64,000 bases of DNA from Margaritifera margaritifera (taxonomy: Eukaryota > Mollusca > Bivalvia > Unionida > Margaritiferidae), in the NCBI GenBank assembly GCA_029931535.1, contig JAQPZY010001625.1:4255501-4319500 (forward strand). Direction: 5' to 3'. The position numbers were made by a program, and so were the translations under genes. Shown here one piece after another: positions 11,943 through 23,936 of the stretch. The stretch's first letter is position 1; each line of letters begins with the position of its first letter. The notes under the pieces are model-generated. The model ran no database searches and was not told the DNA's origin. It was given only the letters and a program-made list of their open reading frames with translations.

Positions 11943-14900
11943 GAGGTCATCCACATATGACGTCACACAATTTTTGCCATTTTTTTTACCCCCCCCCCCC
12001 CCTCGTCACATTTTGTCACAAAAACCCAGACCTCCCCTCTATGTGATGTCACAAATCTCTTACCCCCCCCCTTTTTTTCCACAATTATTTGTAATACTGA
12101 AAAGTAAATGTAATATAAATCAGTTAACAATACAGACAAAACAACAATCTTTTATGTAAAATAGTGGTTAATTAATCAGGCTTTTACAAGGACTGCTTGG
12201 CTAGTTAAAAGTTTATAAAATTATTTAAATTTTTTAAATTAATTTTAAACAAAAAACAAAATGAAATGTAAATTAAACACATCAATCACTTCAATTCTTA
12301 CTAACATTAAAGTTTCAACAAATCCACAAAAATTCTAAGGGTTTAAAATCTGAAGTATTTGTAAATGAATTACTTCGCTTCGTAGTTATTATTATCCCAA
12401 GGCAAAGTAAGATGCTCCTCCACTGAACGAACAAGAAATCCATTTGCTTCTAGATTAATATCGTTTATTGGAAGGGATATTCCCTCCAAATCAAGCTCCA
12501 CCTCGTCAATCCAATCCACACTTTCTCCATTCTCCGCATTTGCTAGTATGACCATCATTTCGCGTTGCCTTCTAGCAGCGACTCTCATTGGTATGATGCG
12601 CTTCGATCGAACTGCTATTTGTTTGTGAAGGACTGAGTGACTGCGCAGCATGACCAGAGAGCTGAAGTACACGTGGCATATCTTGCAAATTCTCTCATTA
12701 AGCACAGATTGAAGTGAAGGGCAATAAAGATGGTACGGAATTGACCGAAATGTGTTTTCTGACCAAGGTAGAAGGTCTTCCGTTTTGAGACTTTGAGTTG
12801 CAAATAAGGATGGAAATTTGTGCAAGGTTCCATCTGTTCCTCGTTCTGGAACTTTAAGCCTTCACATTATTGAACAAGGGGTAAAGGAGGAGGAAGAAAT
12901 CTGTCTTTTATCACGCTGAAGTATGAGCTTCAAGCTTTCGAACAGCACATGTTGTCGTCACACTTCACAATCTGAAGCAAGTATTGGCTTGAGCGGACAT
13001 GAGTGTCACACCAGTTTTGATCTCTACACAATATATCCTGTTCCATGAGCTCTGAATTTAATGGATCCATATACTCAGCAATGGTTGGGTAATTGTCTGC
13101 AGTCAAATGTGACCATATTTCGGCCAACGTTTTTCAGGCAAATTCAAAGTTTTTCTTCTCTAGCTCATTGTCAATTGTCTTACCTCATTCGTCTAAGTGG
13201 CTGCCATACTTGTCATGAGGTAATATTAATCCACTCAATTCCCTGCTCAGTGGTGCCATCTTTCTCTCCACTCTGTTAAAAGCACTTCGTCCCGCAGCAT
13301 TTGTTGCAACGAAGACAGAGTCAAGATCATGTTTCAAGAAATGGTGGATGGCAACCTTAATGACTTTTTTATACCGAGGGTTTTCATCCGCCCCATCATC
13401 AACAGTAAAGACGAGAATTGGCTTGACCAATTTATCAATACCAGTCCTGGTTATGGTATCGAACTCTGTCAGACACAGCAACTTTTCAAAGTCAAATCCA
13501 TGGCTGAGTGCTGTTGATGCGGAGTGTTTTCTAGATCGGATGGCTATAAACGATGGGCCAGAAAAGCCAACAGCGTCTCTGTTTCAAAGACGAAGGATCT
13601 CAACGCCGGCATTCACAGAGGGTATAAGCTTGTGCTGGGCAGCAACTACCTAGTCATGGTCAGGAAGGCTTAATTTATACATTAGCAGTGGACTCTGCTT
13701 ATTGGCAGCGACCAGACCAATTGGGATGCGACATTTATCGTCCTGGCTGATAAAACAAACCTCATCCGGTCCAAGCATGGAAGACAATTCTTGTCTTATT
13801 GTAGCTGTGCACAACTGGCCATCAATATGTTTATTGTGATAATCATTTTGTGCTCTAATTAACTTTACTGGGACAGTGGTTACATGACGCTTACCTTCTG
13901 ACGACGAACTACGCTTAGGAAGTAGACGAAGGTATTGTGCACTTCGACTTATATTGAAGCCATCTTTTTTAAATGCTCTGTTAATTGATCTAAGGTTTTG
14001 ATACTTCTGTAGACTTCGAACTGTCTTTTTTCATGAGAAGCTGAACCATGCATCACGATATCCAGTATAGTTTGCAAAAGCAATGGTTGTTCCTCTTCGA
14101 TTTTTGGTTGACCACATCTGGCCCTGATATTCAGTTTTGTGCGCAGTTCAGGATTATCTTCCAATAAAGCATTCAGTTCTGATTTTTTCAAATCCCTTGC
14201 TTTCTGGGATCTTCTTTGATCATCAATCTTCCTCTTTAGTTTATTTTTCAACTCAGTTTTTCTTTTTTGTTTATCTTTTAACTCTAAGTTCCGCTCATTT
14301 GAAAGTAGTCCTTGCTTCTGTCGATTATACAAACCAACGAGGTCAGAATTTTTGACATGAATTTGGGACGTAAAATGTAATTGAACAGTAGCATTTCTCG
14401 GAGTAGCCAAATGGCTTGTAGAAGGCAATGTTTCAGAAGTAATGATGACATCAGTTGGTTGCTCATTGGACTGTAAATTATCCTGAGTAGAAACTTTTTT
14501 TGAAACTGATAGTACTTGTTTTGTCCACAAGTTAAGAAGTGATCCTTTTTTCGTAACGGAGATCGCCTTGAGCTCTTGCAACATATGGTTAACTTTTTCA
14601 GCCAAGTCTGTGTCATTCTTGATACTATTCCACTTTATAATAAGTTCATCTTGGCACATCTTTTTGGTTTTTGTAGGATATGCTAGCACATAAACGTTAA
14701 ATAAAGACTGATATAATTTATTTTTATCCATTGCTATGGGCTGCCGAAAAGTCATGAAAATTAAAACTAATGTAACACTGGACACCTTACGTTGTACGGT
14801 TTCAATAGCGTAAATGTTACTAGTGCCGCACGCTGGCTTAATCCTCAAAGTTCTTCTCTCCCCTCATCCTGTCTTTTTTAGACTGCTTTTTTATGTCATC

Positions 14901-15640
14901 AAGCTTCAAAGACTCTTTGTACTAGTACGACTGTTTATAATCTAGCGCTTCAGTGGTGTCAACAAAACGTTTTCAATAAAAAGAAAGAAAAAAAGCTAAC
15001 ATTTGATATATTTATTCCCTTTAATGTGCGGCGTCCCAGCGCGACACAGGGCCCAACCTTTGCGCTACTCGACTAATTACATTTGTTGTTTTTTCACATA
15101 AAAAATATTAAAAGATTAAACGTTCACTGCGGACCGAATACCGTTTTTCAACTTGCTAAACTCGTGTCTTTGATCTCATCGGACTTATGTCAGGATGGTG
15201 ATAACTTGTTTATAGCCTATTGTTTTACTTTTCTAAAATCGAAGTTTAACCACCAGTAGGCCTGCAGTTTATTTAGTCTACATTTTGTTTTTAAAGTGTG
15301 TATTACATTATATTAAAAAAAGAATTACATAATTAAAAAAACAACAATTTAAACCAGTTAAAGGTTATAACAATTACCCTATATTTCAGCTGAGATAACA
15401 ATATTAATATAAGTTGTCCACGAGAGAGTTGTTATTTATTGCAGATAAAAATGGACTGAGGATGCAGGTCACACAATCTTTTTTGTTCTGACATTATTTT
15501 TGAAAGAAGCGTTCCACACTCATATTTATTGTGTGATGTCACATTTCTTCAACCCCCTCTCCCCCCCCCTCGTCACACTTCATCACAAAATGTTGGCCCC
15601 CTTCCCTCCTTACTGCGTGACGTCATATGTGAACGACCCC
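11943..15640 (-). mobile_element. Inner DNA transposon with CACATATGACGTCAC ends
   Basis: The left end reads GGTCATCCACATATGACGTC (from about 11945). The right end, reverse-complemented, reads GGGGTCGTTCACATATGACG (from 15640). Both sub-termini also carry poly-C tracts, TCGTCACA and a second TGATGTCAC site, so each end is itself partly palindromic over about 120 bp. AAAGA occurs next to both ends, with a 2-bp ambiguity on the right, and may be the target duplication. The minus-strand transposase-like pseudogene lies inside. I do not assign a superfamily. Confidence 0.65.
12370..14848 (-). pseudogene. Transposase-like protein, fragmented
   Basis: A single long minus-strand gene is broken into several frames. 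14848-13949 is a basic, Lys/Arg-rich N-terminal part (coiled-coil-like run near 14290-14180, then RARCGQPKIEEEQPLLLQT and a HGSASHEKR motif). 13481-13185 holds the likely catalytic region (FTVDDGADENPR, AIHHF, ATNAAGRSAFNRVERKMAPL, LILPHDKYGSHLD). 13127-12930 continues (AEIWSHLTADNYPTIAEY). 12825-12370 is the C-terminus with a zinc-finger-like CKICHVYFSSLVMLRSH and an acidic end. I recognise this as a dispersed family of invertebrate genomes. The Asp-rich blocks suggest an RNase H-fold (DDE) transposase; that is inference. Broken frames and a decayed stretch at about 13500-13940 make it a pseudogene. Confidence 0.75.
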
Positions 15641-15675
15641 AAAGAACAATGCCATCGTGCGCCACTGATACCAGT

Positions 15676-16887
15676 GCTCATGATATCTCAGCATTATACC
15701 AAAGTTTAATTGTAAAGAAATCTCCAAATATCTGTCCTTTCCTTACTTTCCACTGATGAAGTGTTTGTTCGTTTCTTTCCTACTTCCTTACCATACATCT
15801 TTGTAGGGGTATGTGTGTCGTTATAAAATTTCTGACTCAGCTAATTAGATTGATGGTACAAAAATAGTATTGTATTTTGTAACTGATAACTATTTTCAAA
15901 CGGGAATTGATACCTAAGCAAATTTACGGTACCGCCAGCAGTGGTTCATTTACCACCATTTCTGTTCACTTTTGCCAGGGTGATAACAGCGACTGGTTCT
16001 CAGCTAGCTGTGATGTGATTTGAATATTGTAATTTATAACGATGGGCCATTGTTTGTTCCCTAATATGAGCTATTAAAGTCCATTTTATCTTGTTTTTCT
16101 ACTTTTAAAGAAAATAAAATATACCTATTTTACCGCGAGCACGTGTACTCGACATGCACTGACTAAATCAAAGATCTTTTACCTGTTTTATGTACGGAGA
16201 TAACGTAGAAAGAAAAAACTCATCAAAGATCAACTTAAAGACCCCATTTTATCAGGTTTTGTATAATATAGATCATTGTCTTTTTAACATAACAAGTATT
16301 CCTCAGAATGATCTGTCTAGCTTGTGAAGGGCTTTACTGTGACGTGACCTTCTGCCTGCGCAAACGGAACAGGATCTTCCTATATACATGCATATGGGTA
16401 CAAACTGTAGACAAATATAATATTTTAGCCAAGTTTCATTTGAATACAGCAAATAATGTAGAAAATATATGACTTTGAAAACTTAAACACAGCACATTAC
16501 CATTGTTGACGCCGCCGCCAGGAAAGTGATACCTACTTCACGTCATTCACAGGCCTGACAATAATTATCACCTTCTGAAGCCGCGAAATCTCATTATTCC
16601 GTTTCGTTACTGGGCGTTTATGGAAATAAAGACGATATTTTTTTGTTGTTGTTGAAACAGCTGATTTCAATCGTTCACAAACTTTAGTCTAAAAAATCTA
16701 CACTTCAGTTTCAAAGGCAGCAGCTTTTTGTAAATATAATTTAATAGATGAAGGTTGTCATGGTTTGTTATAGAGCAGTTTTGTAGTTGGACTATGAATG
16801 ATAGTTGTGGTTAATATTTGAAAAGTTTTTAGTACTTTGGCCGGAATTTTGTTGGTTGCTTTCGCAGGCAATAAGAATACGCAGAGG
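15676..16887. other. Non-coding DNA, no feature recognised
   Basis: No open frame with a recognisable motif and no repeat structure was seen. Confidence 0.45.
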
Positions 16888-17075
16888 CATGGCCGAATTA
16901 TCCATTGGGCAAGGTGGGCAACGTGCCCAGGGTCCCCGAGGCTCAAGGGGCCCCGGCCCCGGGCTAAAGGGGCCCCCTTATATTATCGTATGCTTTTCAC
17001 AGGCAGTGTTTTTAACAGTACTGTAACTAAGGAGCCGCTGTGCCCAGGGACCCCAAAGGCCTTAATCCGGCCCTG
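16888..17075. mobile_element. hAT-type MITE with 8-bp target duplication
   Basis: The left end CATGGCCGAATTATCC and the right end GGATTAAGGCC/CCGGCCCTG pair as imperfect terminal inverted repeats (consensus CAGGGCCGGATTA-like). A perfect CGCAGAGG occurs on both sides (16880-16887 and 17076-17083). The interior is G/C-rich with GGCCCC blocks and codes for nothing. Confidence 0.85.
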
Positions 17076-17449
17076 CGCAGAGGACAATCCAAAGACAGTG
17101 TACATATAGTTTTAAAAACAATCAAATATGTCAATAAATGAATCATTCCTTATTTATTTAAGTATTGTGCTTTTGTATCATTTTCAGGAAAGAACTGTGA
17201 CATAGCAATGTTTTCATCCGACTCCAATTTTGTGTGCTAATATCATATAAGTTACAACTTTATAAATAATTCAAATAGTATGTACATTAAACTAAACGGG
17301 AAAGAATATACTGACTTCTAAGGCTAATCCGGTTATTTATTGGGGGGGGGGGGGAAACGCTCTGTTTATAAAAGATATAATATGTAGTTCGTGTTTGAAT
17401 GTTATTATAATGTACACAAATTATAAATAGAGCTGGAAATTATTCAACG
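17076..17449. other. Non-coding DNA with a poly-G tract
   Basis: A G-run at 17341-17354 is the only structure seen. Confidence 0.4.
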
Positions 17450-17960
17450 ACTTTCATAAATTTAGTATGAAATCATTACCCATTTGAGATTCTGTTTATC
17501 ACATAGTTTTTATTTTAGTGGAAAGAGTTTGGATAGAAAGAAGAATTTCGGCATTCATAAAATCTGGCTCAGACGTTGCACATTTAAATTCTTGCGCGTA
17601 AAAAAATAGTCCCAGACGCGAGCTGAATCAATAATGGACAATTCGATAAAAGTAACATTTAGAAGTAGAATTTTTGTATAAATTATAATTCAAAGAGAAG
17701 CTGTCCTCCAAATCAATAGAACATTTGACACGGACAACATCATTTTTCAACACTGGATCTGTGATGGAAATTCCTATGTGATGTCACATAGTTCAGCCGG
17801 GTCAGGTTAGACGCGTCATATACAAAGATATCGATGAGACTGTTTACAATACTTTCCACCTAACTGCCTCGATTCCACTACTATGGACATTCACAACAAA
17901 TGCAGTCTTGGATACGGCAAAAGCAGAAATTGTACTAAATCTAGAATAAAGATGTTGCTG
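17450..17960 (+). repeat. Dispersed repeat family R1, copy A
   Basis: Similar to the reverse complement of 36225-36870 over its length. Shared blocks include AAATCATTACCCATTTGAGA, CTGGCTCAGACG, the GACAACATCATTTTTC/ACACTGGATC area and GATGAGACTGTTTACAA. The shared segment near 17840-17930 would translate in both copies, with a Met-Asp-Ile-His-like block in copy B, but this copy is not open. It could be a transposon or an old segmental duplication with an exon. Confidence 0.65.
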
Positions 17961-18064
17961 AGTATAGTAATTATAGATTTAATGTATTTGTTGTCATATA
18001 TTTACATTATTTGATTTGGAAGAATACTGTGGTTAGATAACTTTCTGTCAGTTTTGTTCGCCGT

Positions 18065-18356
18065 AAATTTCTCAGCAAAGAAAGAAACTGCAATGTATTC
18101 GGACCGTTTTAGCTATTTCTACGATTTGATTGACTGTAGGATTGACCGAGAAGTTACGAATGATAAAATAGTTCGATGCATTCGCAACTGCACGGTCCAT
18201 CAAGTGTCGTAAATAACCGAGGTGGTCCGAATGGCATCTGTCAGCATATTTTTGAGGTATGATATTTCGAACTACTTCTATCCACATGTACAATATGGCG
18301 GCTGAAGTTACATTCTGAAAATTGGCGGCCCTTTCTGTCGCAACATATGTCATGCA
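18065..18356 (-). repeat. Dispersed repeat family R2, copy A
   Basis: The minus strand is open for 93 codons (18353-18072) and is clearly similar to the plus strand at 27010-27310. Shared blocks are CATTCGGACCACCTCGGTT, GCGAATGCATCGAACTATTT and TTTACGGCGAACAAA. The second copy has lost the frame, so the open frame here may be chance or a remnant exon. I recognise no protein family. Confidence 0.6.
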
Positions 18357-20451
18357 CTACGCCGGATCACCAAATCCATAAAATGAATGTGTATTTGTAC
18401 AACTACATCCGAGGCTATTTTTCAACTTGACGAAAATGGCCTAGCGATGTTCCAATTGCTGTCCAAACGTACTGCCACCACAAGTTGATATCTACAACTT
18501 TCTTGCCGAAACCTTTGCTGTAGTTTTTACCTCGTTTTTCATCGTTTTTCAAGAAATTTGCAAACAGTAATGAAAAACATACATTTTCAGTTTCGAACCA
18601 GAAGAGCTAGCACTGTTACTGTTATACTGTTATTTGCACTTTTTTTTAAAGCCAAAATTCAACGCATGACTGAAATGACAATTCAAAAACGAGGCTGACA
18701 CGGGTTCAAACGGTCTGTGCAAATAGTGTCGTTGTTTACAACGCCATTTGGGAGCAGTGTGATCCTGGTGACTATGTAACCGAATGTGTCAGTTTACCAA
18801 TGATCTAAATATTTACAGTTCAGTTGTTGTCCACTTTTTACAAAAATCAATTTGTTTAATTTTCATGGTGCAGATATTCAACATTTTAATTCTTTAAAAG
18901 TTGTGTCAATGTTTACTGTTCTAGTCAACTAAAATGAAATCATTGTATCAAGCTTATCACGTGTTTAGCATTGACATAGTTAGGGACCAACCTTTTCATT
19001 TTCGGAGGGGGGGGGGTCTTTCGAACCAAGATTTTTTTTACTTTTACATGAATTTTACCTGAAGATATTTTTTTTTTAAACTAATTAATGGATAAAATTA
19101 ATTCTTATTTCCTTCGAATCAGAGCAAGAATATTTTTTTCAAGCTTTTTTGGGGCCAGAAAATTAAATGGTTGGTCCCTTACCCTGATTTGAGATATACA
19201 GTTCGTGAAAATTTCAGAGACAACAGCGGAGCGAATAAGAAAAGATCCAAAATATTACATGTTAATCCGCCTATTGATGCTCTTTGAGCTTGAGCGGAAA
19301 TAGTATTGCATGCGCAACACATATTCACATATGTATCCAAGCGACACCACGCGTCAGACCAACAGGTCATGCACAGAAAAGATGTCCCGTTTATTTTTTA
19401 GCACCTTTGTTTATCTTTCATAACAACTTAATAATGACCTCAAAAAAGAAGGACGCAAAAATGTGGTTTGTAATGGTTGGCGACAGTTAATTACGATTCT
19501 AAAAAAAAAAAGGATATTACATTTAACGTCGTTACAATATTTCAGTTCAATTGTCAACATGAATAATGATAGCAGCTATGTATCCGGAAAATAATAATTA
19601 GATTTTAGTAATGGGAAATAATCTCTTTATTAAAAATTATTAGTAAATATACTTGAACTTCAATCAAAATATATTTGTTACTTTAATTAAACTTTTCAAA
19701 TAGCTAATTTATTGTTGTTAACTTCAAAATTCGGTTTAGCAAGACCAAATCTTGAAAAATTCTTATCCATTTTAAGTTATGTCGATTTTTCTTTTGTTAT
19801 GGATACCGTTTATTGCGGTATCTCAACCGTAATAAACCATTTCTCCAGTACCCAACGTTGAACTGTAGAGGGAGTGAAACAGTTACATCGTTGTCAACAG
19901 GCACTTGTCCATATTGTCACAGCGTCACACTTTCTAGATATATGAAAGCCAGTTTAAAGGAAGATTTAAAACAACGCAAATGCTGTATATTTTTAATTCA
20001 ACGAATAGTATACTTAATACATAAAAAATTATACAACAGAAGTAGTCATCAAGGCAAACTCATTTAGCACTCTGCAGCATCCGCACAATATGTCCAATAC
20101 TTTGTACGATATAATCGAGATCTCCGATCTGTCGGGCACCGATACGAGGTCGTGGTCTGTTGACCATTCAATTCAACAATTAAATTTTAGCTTCCACATT
20201 TATGAAAGTGAAAAACGTCACTCGAAACATATCGTTTCCAACGATAATGAAAGCAAAAAATTCACTCGAAACATATCGTTTCCAATGATAACTCTCCCTG
20301 ATACTAAATGCAGCACTTTATTTGATAGGAAGGTCTCTGTCAGATCTACTTCTTATAAGTCGATCTCGATTTAAATCAGATTGACACCGTATTAATTGAT
20401 GACATTATAATCATATTTCTTATGTTGACCAAAACCAAATTGGCTACTTTC
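18357..20451. other. Non-coding DNA; one 45-bp-scale tandem duplication
   Basis: Near 20205-20290 the block CACTCGAAACATATCGTTTC occurs twice in tandem-like arrangement. A G-run lies near 19007-19016. Nothing else is supported. Confidence 0.45.
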
Positions 20452-20493
20452 CACAAGCATTCTGTTGTCATATTAATGCACAGAATGCTTGTG
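20452..20493. repeat. Perfect 13-bp hairpin
   Basis: CACAAGCATTCTG (20452-20464) and CAGAATGCTTGTG (20481-20493) are perfect inverted repeats around a 16-base AT-rich spacer. It lies about 70 bp before the satellite array. Role unknown. Confidence 0.85.
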
Positions 20494-20559
20494 TCAAGGT
20501 GTATGAGTTACTAATACATTTAATAGTTTGATGAACGTAATGAGTCATTTTCTCAAACA

Positions 20560-21590
20560 TCAAATCTGGATACCTTGTTAGTGAGTTAGAAAGCCGTAAC
20601 ACACATAAACATTAAATTTGTGTACCTTGTTAGTGAGTTAGAAAGCCGTAACACACATAAACATTAAATTTGTGTACCTTGGTAGTGAGTTAGAAAGCCG
20701 TAACACACATAAACATTAAATTTGTGTACCTTGTTAGTGAGTTAGAAAACCGTAACACACATAAACATTAAATTTGTGTACCTTGTTAGTGAGTTAGAAA
20801 GCCGTAACACACATAAACATTAAATTTGTGTACCTTGGTAGTGAGTTAGAAAGCCGTAACACACATAAACATATGCACTTAATAAATTTTTACAAACGCA
20901 CATAAACGTGATGACTTATTTTGTCAAACATAAAATCTGTGTACCTTGGTAGTGACTTAGAAGGCCGTAACACACATAAACATTCAATTTGTGGACCTTG
21001 GTAGTGAATTAGAAATCCGAAACACACATAAACATTAAATTTGTGTACCTTGGTAGTGAGATAGAAAGCCGTAACACACATAAACATTCAATTTGTGTAC
21101 CTTGGTAGTAACATACATAAACATTAAATTTGTGGACCTTGAAGTGAGTTAGAAAACCGAAACACGCATAAACATTAAATTTGTGGACCTTGGTAGTAAC
21201 ACACATAAACGTTCAATTTGTGGACCATGGTAGTGAGTTAGAAAGCCGAAACACACATAAACATTAAATGTGTGGACCCTGGTGGTGAGTTAGAAAGCCG
21301 TAACACACATAAACATTAAATTGGTGGACCATGGTGGTGAGTTAGAAAGCCGTAACACACATAAACATTAAATTTGCGGACCTTGGTGGTGAGTTAGAAA
21401 GCCGTAACACACATAAACATTAAATTGGTGGACCATGGTGGTGAGTTAGAAAGCCGTAACACACATAAACATTAAATTTGCGGACCTTGGTGGTGAGTTA
21501 GAAAGCCGTAACACACATAAACATTAAATTGGTGGACCATGGTGGTGAGTTAGAAAGCCGTAACACACATAAACAGATACACTTAATACA
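20560..21590 (+). repeat. 52-bp satellite array, about 19 copies
   Basis: The unit contains TTAGTGAGTTAGAAAGCCGT then AACACACATAAACATTAAAT. The period is 52 bp by direct measurement (20621 to 20673). Variants differ in the spacer (TGTACCTTGTTA, TGGACCTTGGTA, TGGACCATGGTG). A non-repeat interruption with ATGCACTTAATAAATTTTTACAAAC lies at about 20870-20938, and a near copy (ATACACTTAATACATTTTTACAAAC) closes the array near 21573-21600. Open frames across it are repeat artefacts. Confidence 0.95.
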
Positions 21591-21704
21591 TTTTTACAAA
21601 CATAATTATGCTGTTGTAACATTACCTTCTTCATCAATTATGTGATTAGTGTGTCTTATCAGAGTTATGTAAGAAAAGGGTTTACATATTCTTCTTTCAC
21701 AGCA
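21591..21704. other. Spacer between satellite and MITE
   Basis: Unique AT-rich sequence; nothing recognised. Confidence 0.4.
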
Positions 21705-21945
21705 CAGTATATACTCACGTTATATACTCACTTGTAAGTTGAACCCAATTGTAAACAACATAGATCCCGATTCGCCGGAAGATCAGGATCTGTGTTGTTT
21801 GTTCTACTGATTATTTCTACAAAAAAAAAAAAAAAAAAAAAAAAATTGCAGAGACCCAGATCTGCCGGCGCATTATACAATGGCAGATCTGGGTATATGC
21901 TGTTTCCAATCGGATCCGATTTATATGCGATTTTATACAGTCAAC
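21705..21945. mobile_element. Hairpin-unit MITE, diverged copy 3
   Basis: Carries two palindromic units of the family described at 23937 (one with AACAACATAGATCCCGATTC and its inverse, one with AGACCCAGATCTGCCGGCG and its inverse), separated by a poly-A run at 21820-21845. The outer ends are decayed versions of ACCGTATATACTCGCGTATA. Confidence 0.65.
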
Positions 21946-22724
21946 TTTTTATGATCTAGAGGCAGTGGTATGTAATTGGACAATCGTAGCGTCGTTTCTA
22001 CACGTGCAGATTGAGGAAAGACTTATTTTGTCAATTCACATATAATTGAGAATGTCACATTCTCCCTGTAACAATTCCTGCAGAAATATCCCATAATTAT
22101 GTATGATTAAACACATCTAAACTTTATTTCAAACTAAATGAACAATTTCCAGGATGAAACGATGGCATGGGTCCGATGCTTACATGGAATAATGCATACA
22201 TTATGAAACTTGTTTTCCATTATAATTTTCGTTATGACAATTTCAATTGTATGCATTGTAAAGTAATATTTTCAATAAAATAGTATTCAAAGTGTGACCC
22301 ATAGGTTTGGGCTGCCCGTGCATTACATTAAAGTAAGTGTGTCATGACTTGATACATAATTGACCTATAACAAGAACAGAGATAACCACGCCTACTCTTT
22401 AGCATAGCACATAATATGAAAATCAGAGTATTTTATGTTGACACTTACCCCATGTGAATTAATTTTAATATTCTTAGTGTATATTGAAAATTTAATGAAA
22501 AATGTTGAAGTTATGACGATTTGAATTTGCACAAGATATACAGAGACAATTGGCTAGGTGATGAACATTGGGCTTGAGTGTACAACAAGCTTCAAGTACA
22601 CCTGTAAACCTCATGATGACTCGCACCTTTGCCAGCGATAGTATTGGTCGACTATCTATAAGTAACAGCACGTGTTAGGGTTTGACTGACGCACGGCGAT
22701 ACGTTAAGTGACCTCACGCCTGAG
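21946..22724. other. Non-coding DNA, no feature recognised
   Basis: No gene or repeat recognised. Confidence 0.4.
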
Positions 22725-22889
22725 CAGTGGCGTAGCGAGGTGGGGGGGGGGGGGGGGCGAAGGGGCGGCACTTTCTAGGGGGCGGCAATTTGGTAAGAGT
22801 ACCGTATATATCATAAATAATACGAATGTAGTGGCGGGCGTAATTTTGGGAGTTGGCCCTGGGCGGCACTTTGCCTCGCTACGCCACTG
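22725..22889. mobile_element. hAT MITE family H1, copy 1
   Basis: The ends CAGTGGCGTAGCGAGG and CCTCGCTACGCCACTG are perfect 16-bp inverted repeats. The target duplication CGCCTGAG is perfect on both sides (22717-22724 and 22890-22897). The interior starts with a long G-run and codes for nothing. A second copy is at 30216-30390. At 165 bp it is far too short to be autonomous. Confidence 0.95.
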
Positions 22890-23202
22890 CGCCTGAGCGT
22901 GGCGTATCTTTTTTTTACCCACAAGTGGGGTCGTTCAAGCAGTAGTTCCGGAACCCAGTGGGTCACCTGTATGGGTTTTACAATATAACATTACATTTCA
23001 AAGTCGTTATAATTCCAACGTTTCTCGTCCAATTTTCATGAAAATTTCACCATCTACATAAAAAAGACACTTGTCAGTCATCATAATTATTGCAAGGGAG
23101 AAAAGCCCGGATGTGAAAGGAAGAGCTATGCATAATAGTGGATGGAACATTCAGACCAGAGAGGTCAATTGATGATGTGTTCAGGGTGGAACTCTAGAGT
23201 AT

Positions 23203-23345
23203 CGGACTCGTAATCCAAGGATCGCGAGTTCGATATCCGCCTAGGCGAGTCCTGCTCGGATGCCTCGGTAAAGCTCCTATTTCCTTGTTATGATATACCT
23301 AAAAATGTGATAAAAGGGCCGTTAAAACCAACAAACTAAACCAAA
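23203..23345 (+). mobile_element. tRNA-derived SINE, copy 3
   Basis: Contains TCGGACTCGTAATCCAAGG and a good B box GCGAGTTCGATATCC, then GCCTAGGCGAG, TGCCTCGGTAAAG and a GTTAAAACCAACAAAC tail. It shares the head with copy 1 and the tail with copy 2, so the three define one family. The A box is partly lost. Confidence 0.75.
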
Positions 23346-23936
23346 CTATATTCCAAAAGGACAATGCGAAGTATGGCATAGTTCACCGAGTTTAAATACT
23401 TTTTGAGCATTTAATATGAACTCGGGCTGAAAGCTCACGGAACGTTTAGAGTATAAAAACTATTACTAATACTAAAAATGAAAACATTTTTTAAATTCCC
23501 GATTACGTTGCTTAGAATAAAATAGAATTAGAAAACTTGATGAGTTATTAGCTTGTTATTTTTCGCTAAAAATACAGTTGTGCAGATTATCTTTTCGGTG
23601 ATAAAAAAAAAATCTCTACATAGCTTGTAAATTTGTAGTATTGAGTCCCAGTTATATTTTATACTTTATTTATTTACTTTTTTCCAGCTATTTTGTTGTA
23701 TATGTTGTTTGAATCCTTCTGTATAGTGGCACATTTTGACAGTGATCAATGGAGCGAAGCGCAATAAACTCTTTGAGAGATCAAGTTAACGTTTCTCTAG
23801 AATCAACTATTATGAAACTCATTCTATAAAGTTTATTCTCAGAAATTTGATTTCATAAAAAATATAAAATAAAAATGGCTTTAACTTACTAAAAGAATAT
23901 CTCGCACTCAAATCAAGAGGTAATCACATATTCCAA
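23346..23936. other. Non-coding DNA, no feature recognised
   Basis: Nothing beyond AT-rich sequence. Confidence 0.4.

Larger units (their letters stand above)
11751..15667. mobile_element. hAT-like ends with 8-bp target duplication, enclosing a nested insertion
   Basis: The left end begins CAGTGGCGGCGCGAGG at 11751 and the right end finishes GCGCCACTG at 15667. Both are flanked by a perfect ATACCAGT (11743-11750 and 15668-15675). CAGTGGCG ends with 8-bp duplications are typical of hAT elements, and the same ends occur at 22725 and 30216. If the inner element (about 11943-15640) is removed, the hAT remainder is only about 220 bp, the size of the other MITEs here. The simplest reading is a small hAT MITE split by another transposon. 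Confidence 0.75.

Noticed and set aside
20560..21590. Regular repeats resembling a CRISPR array
   Set aside because: The units are tandem with no unique spacers, the sequence is eukaryotic and no cas-like gene is present; it is a satellite.
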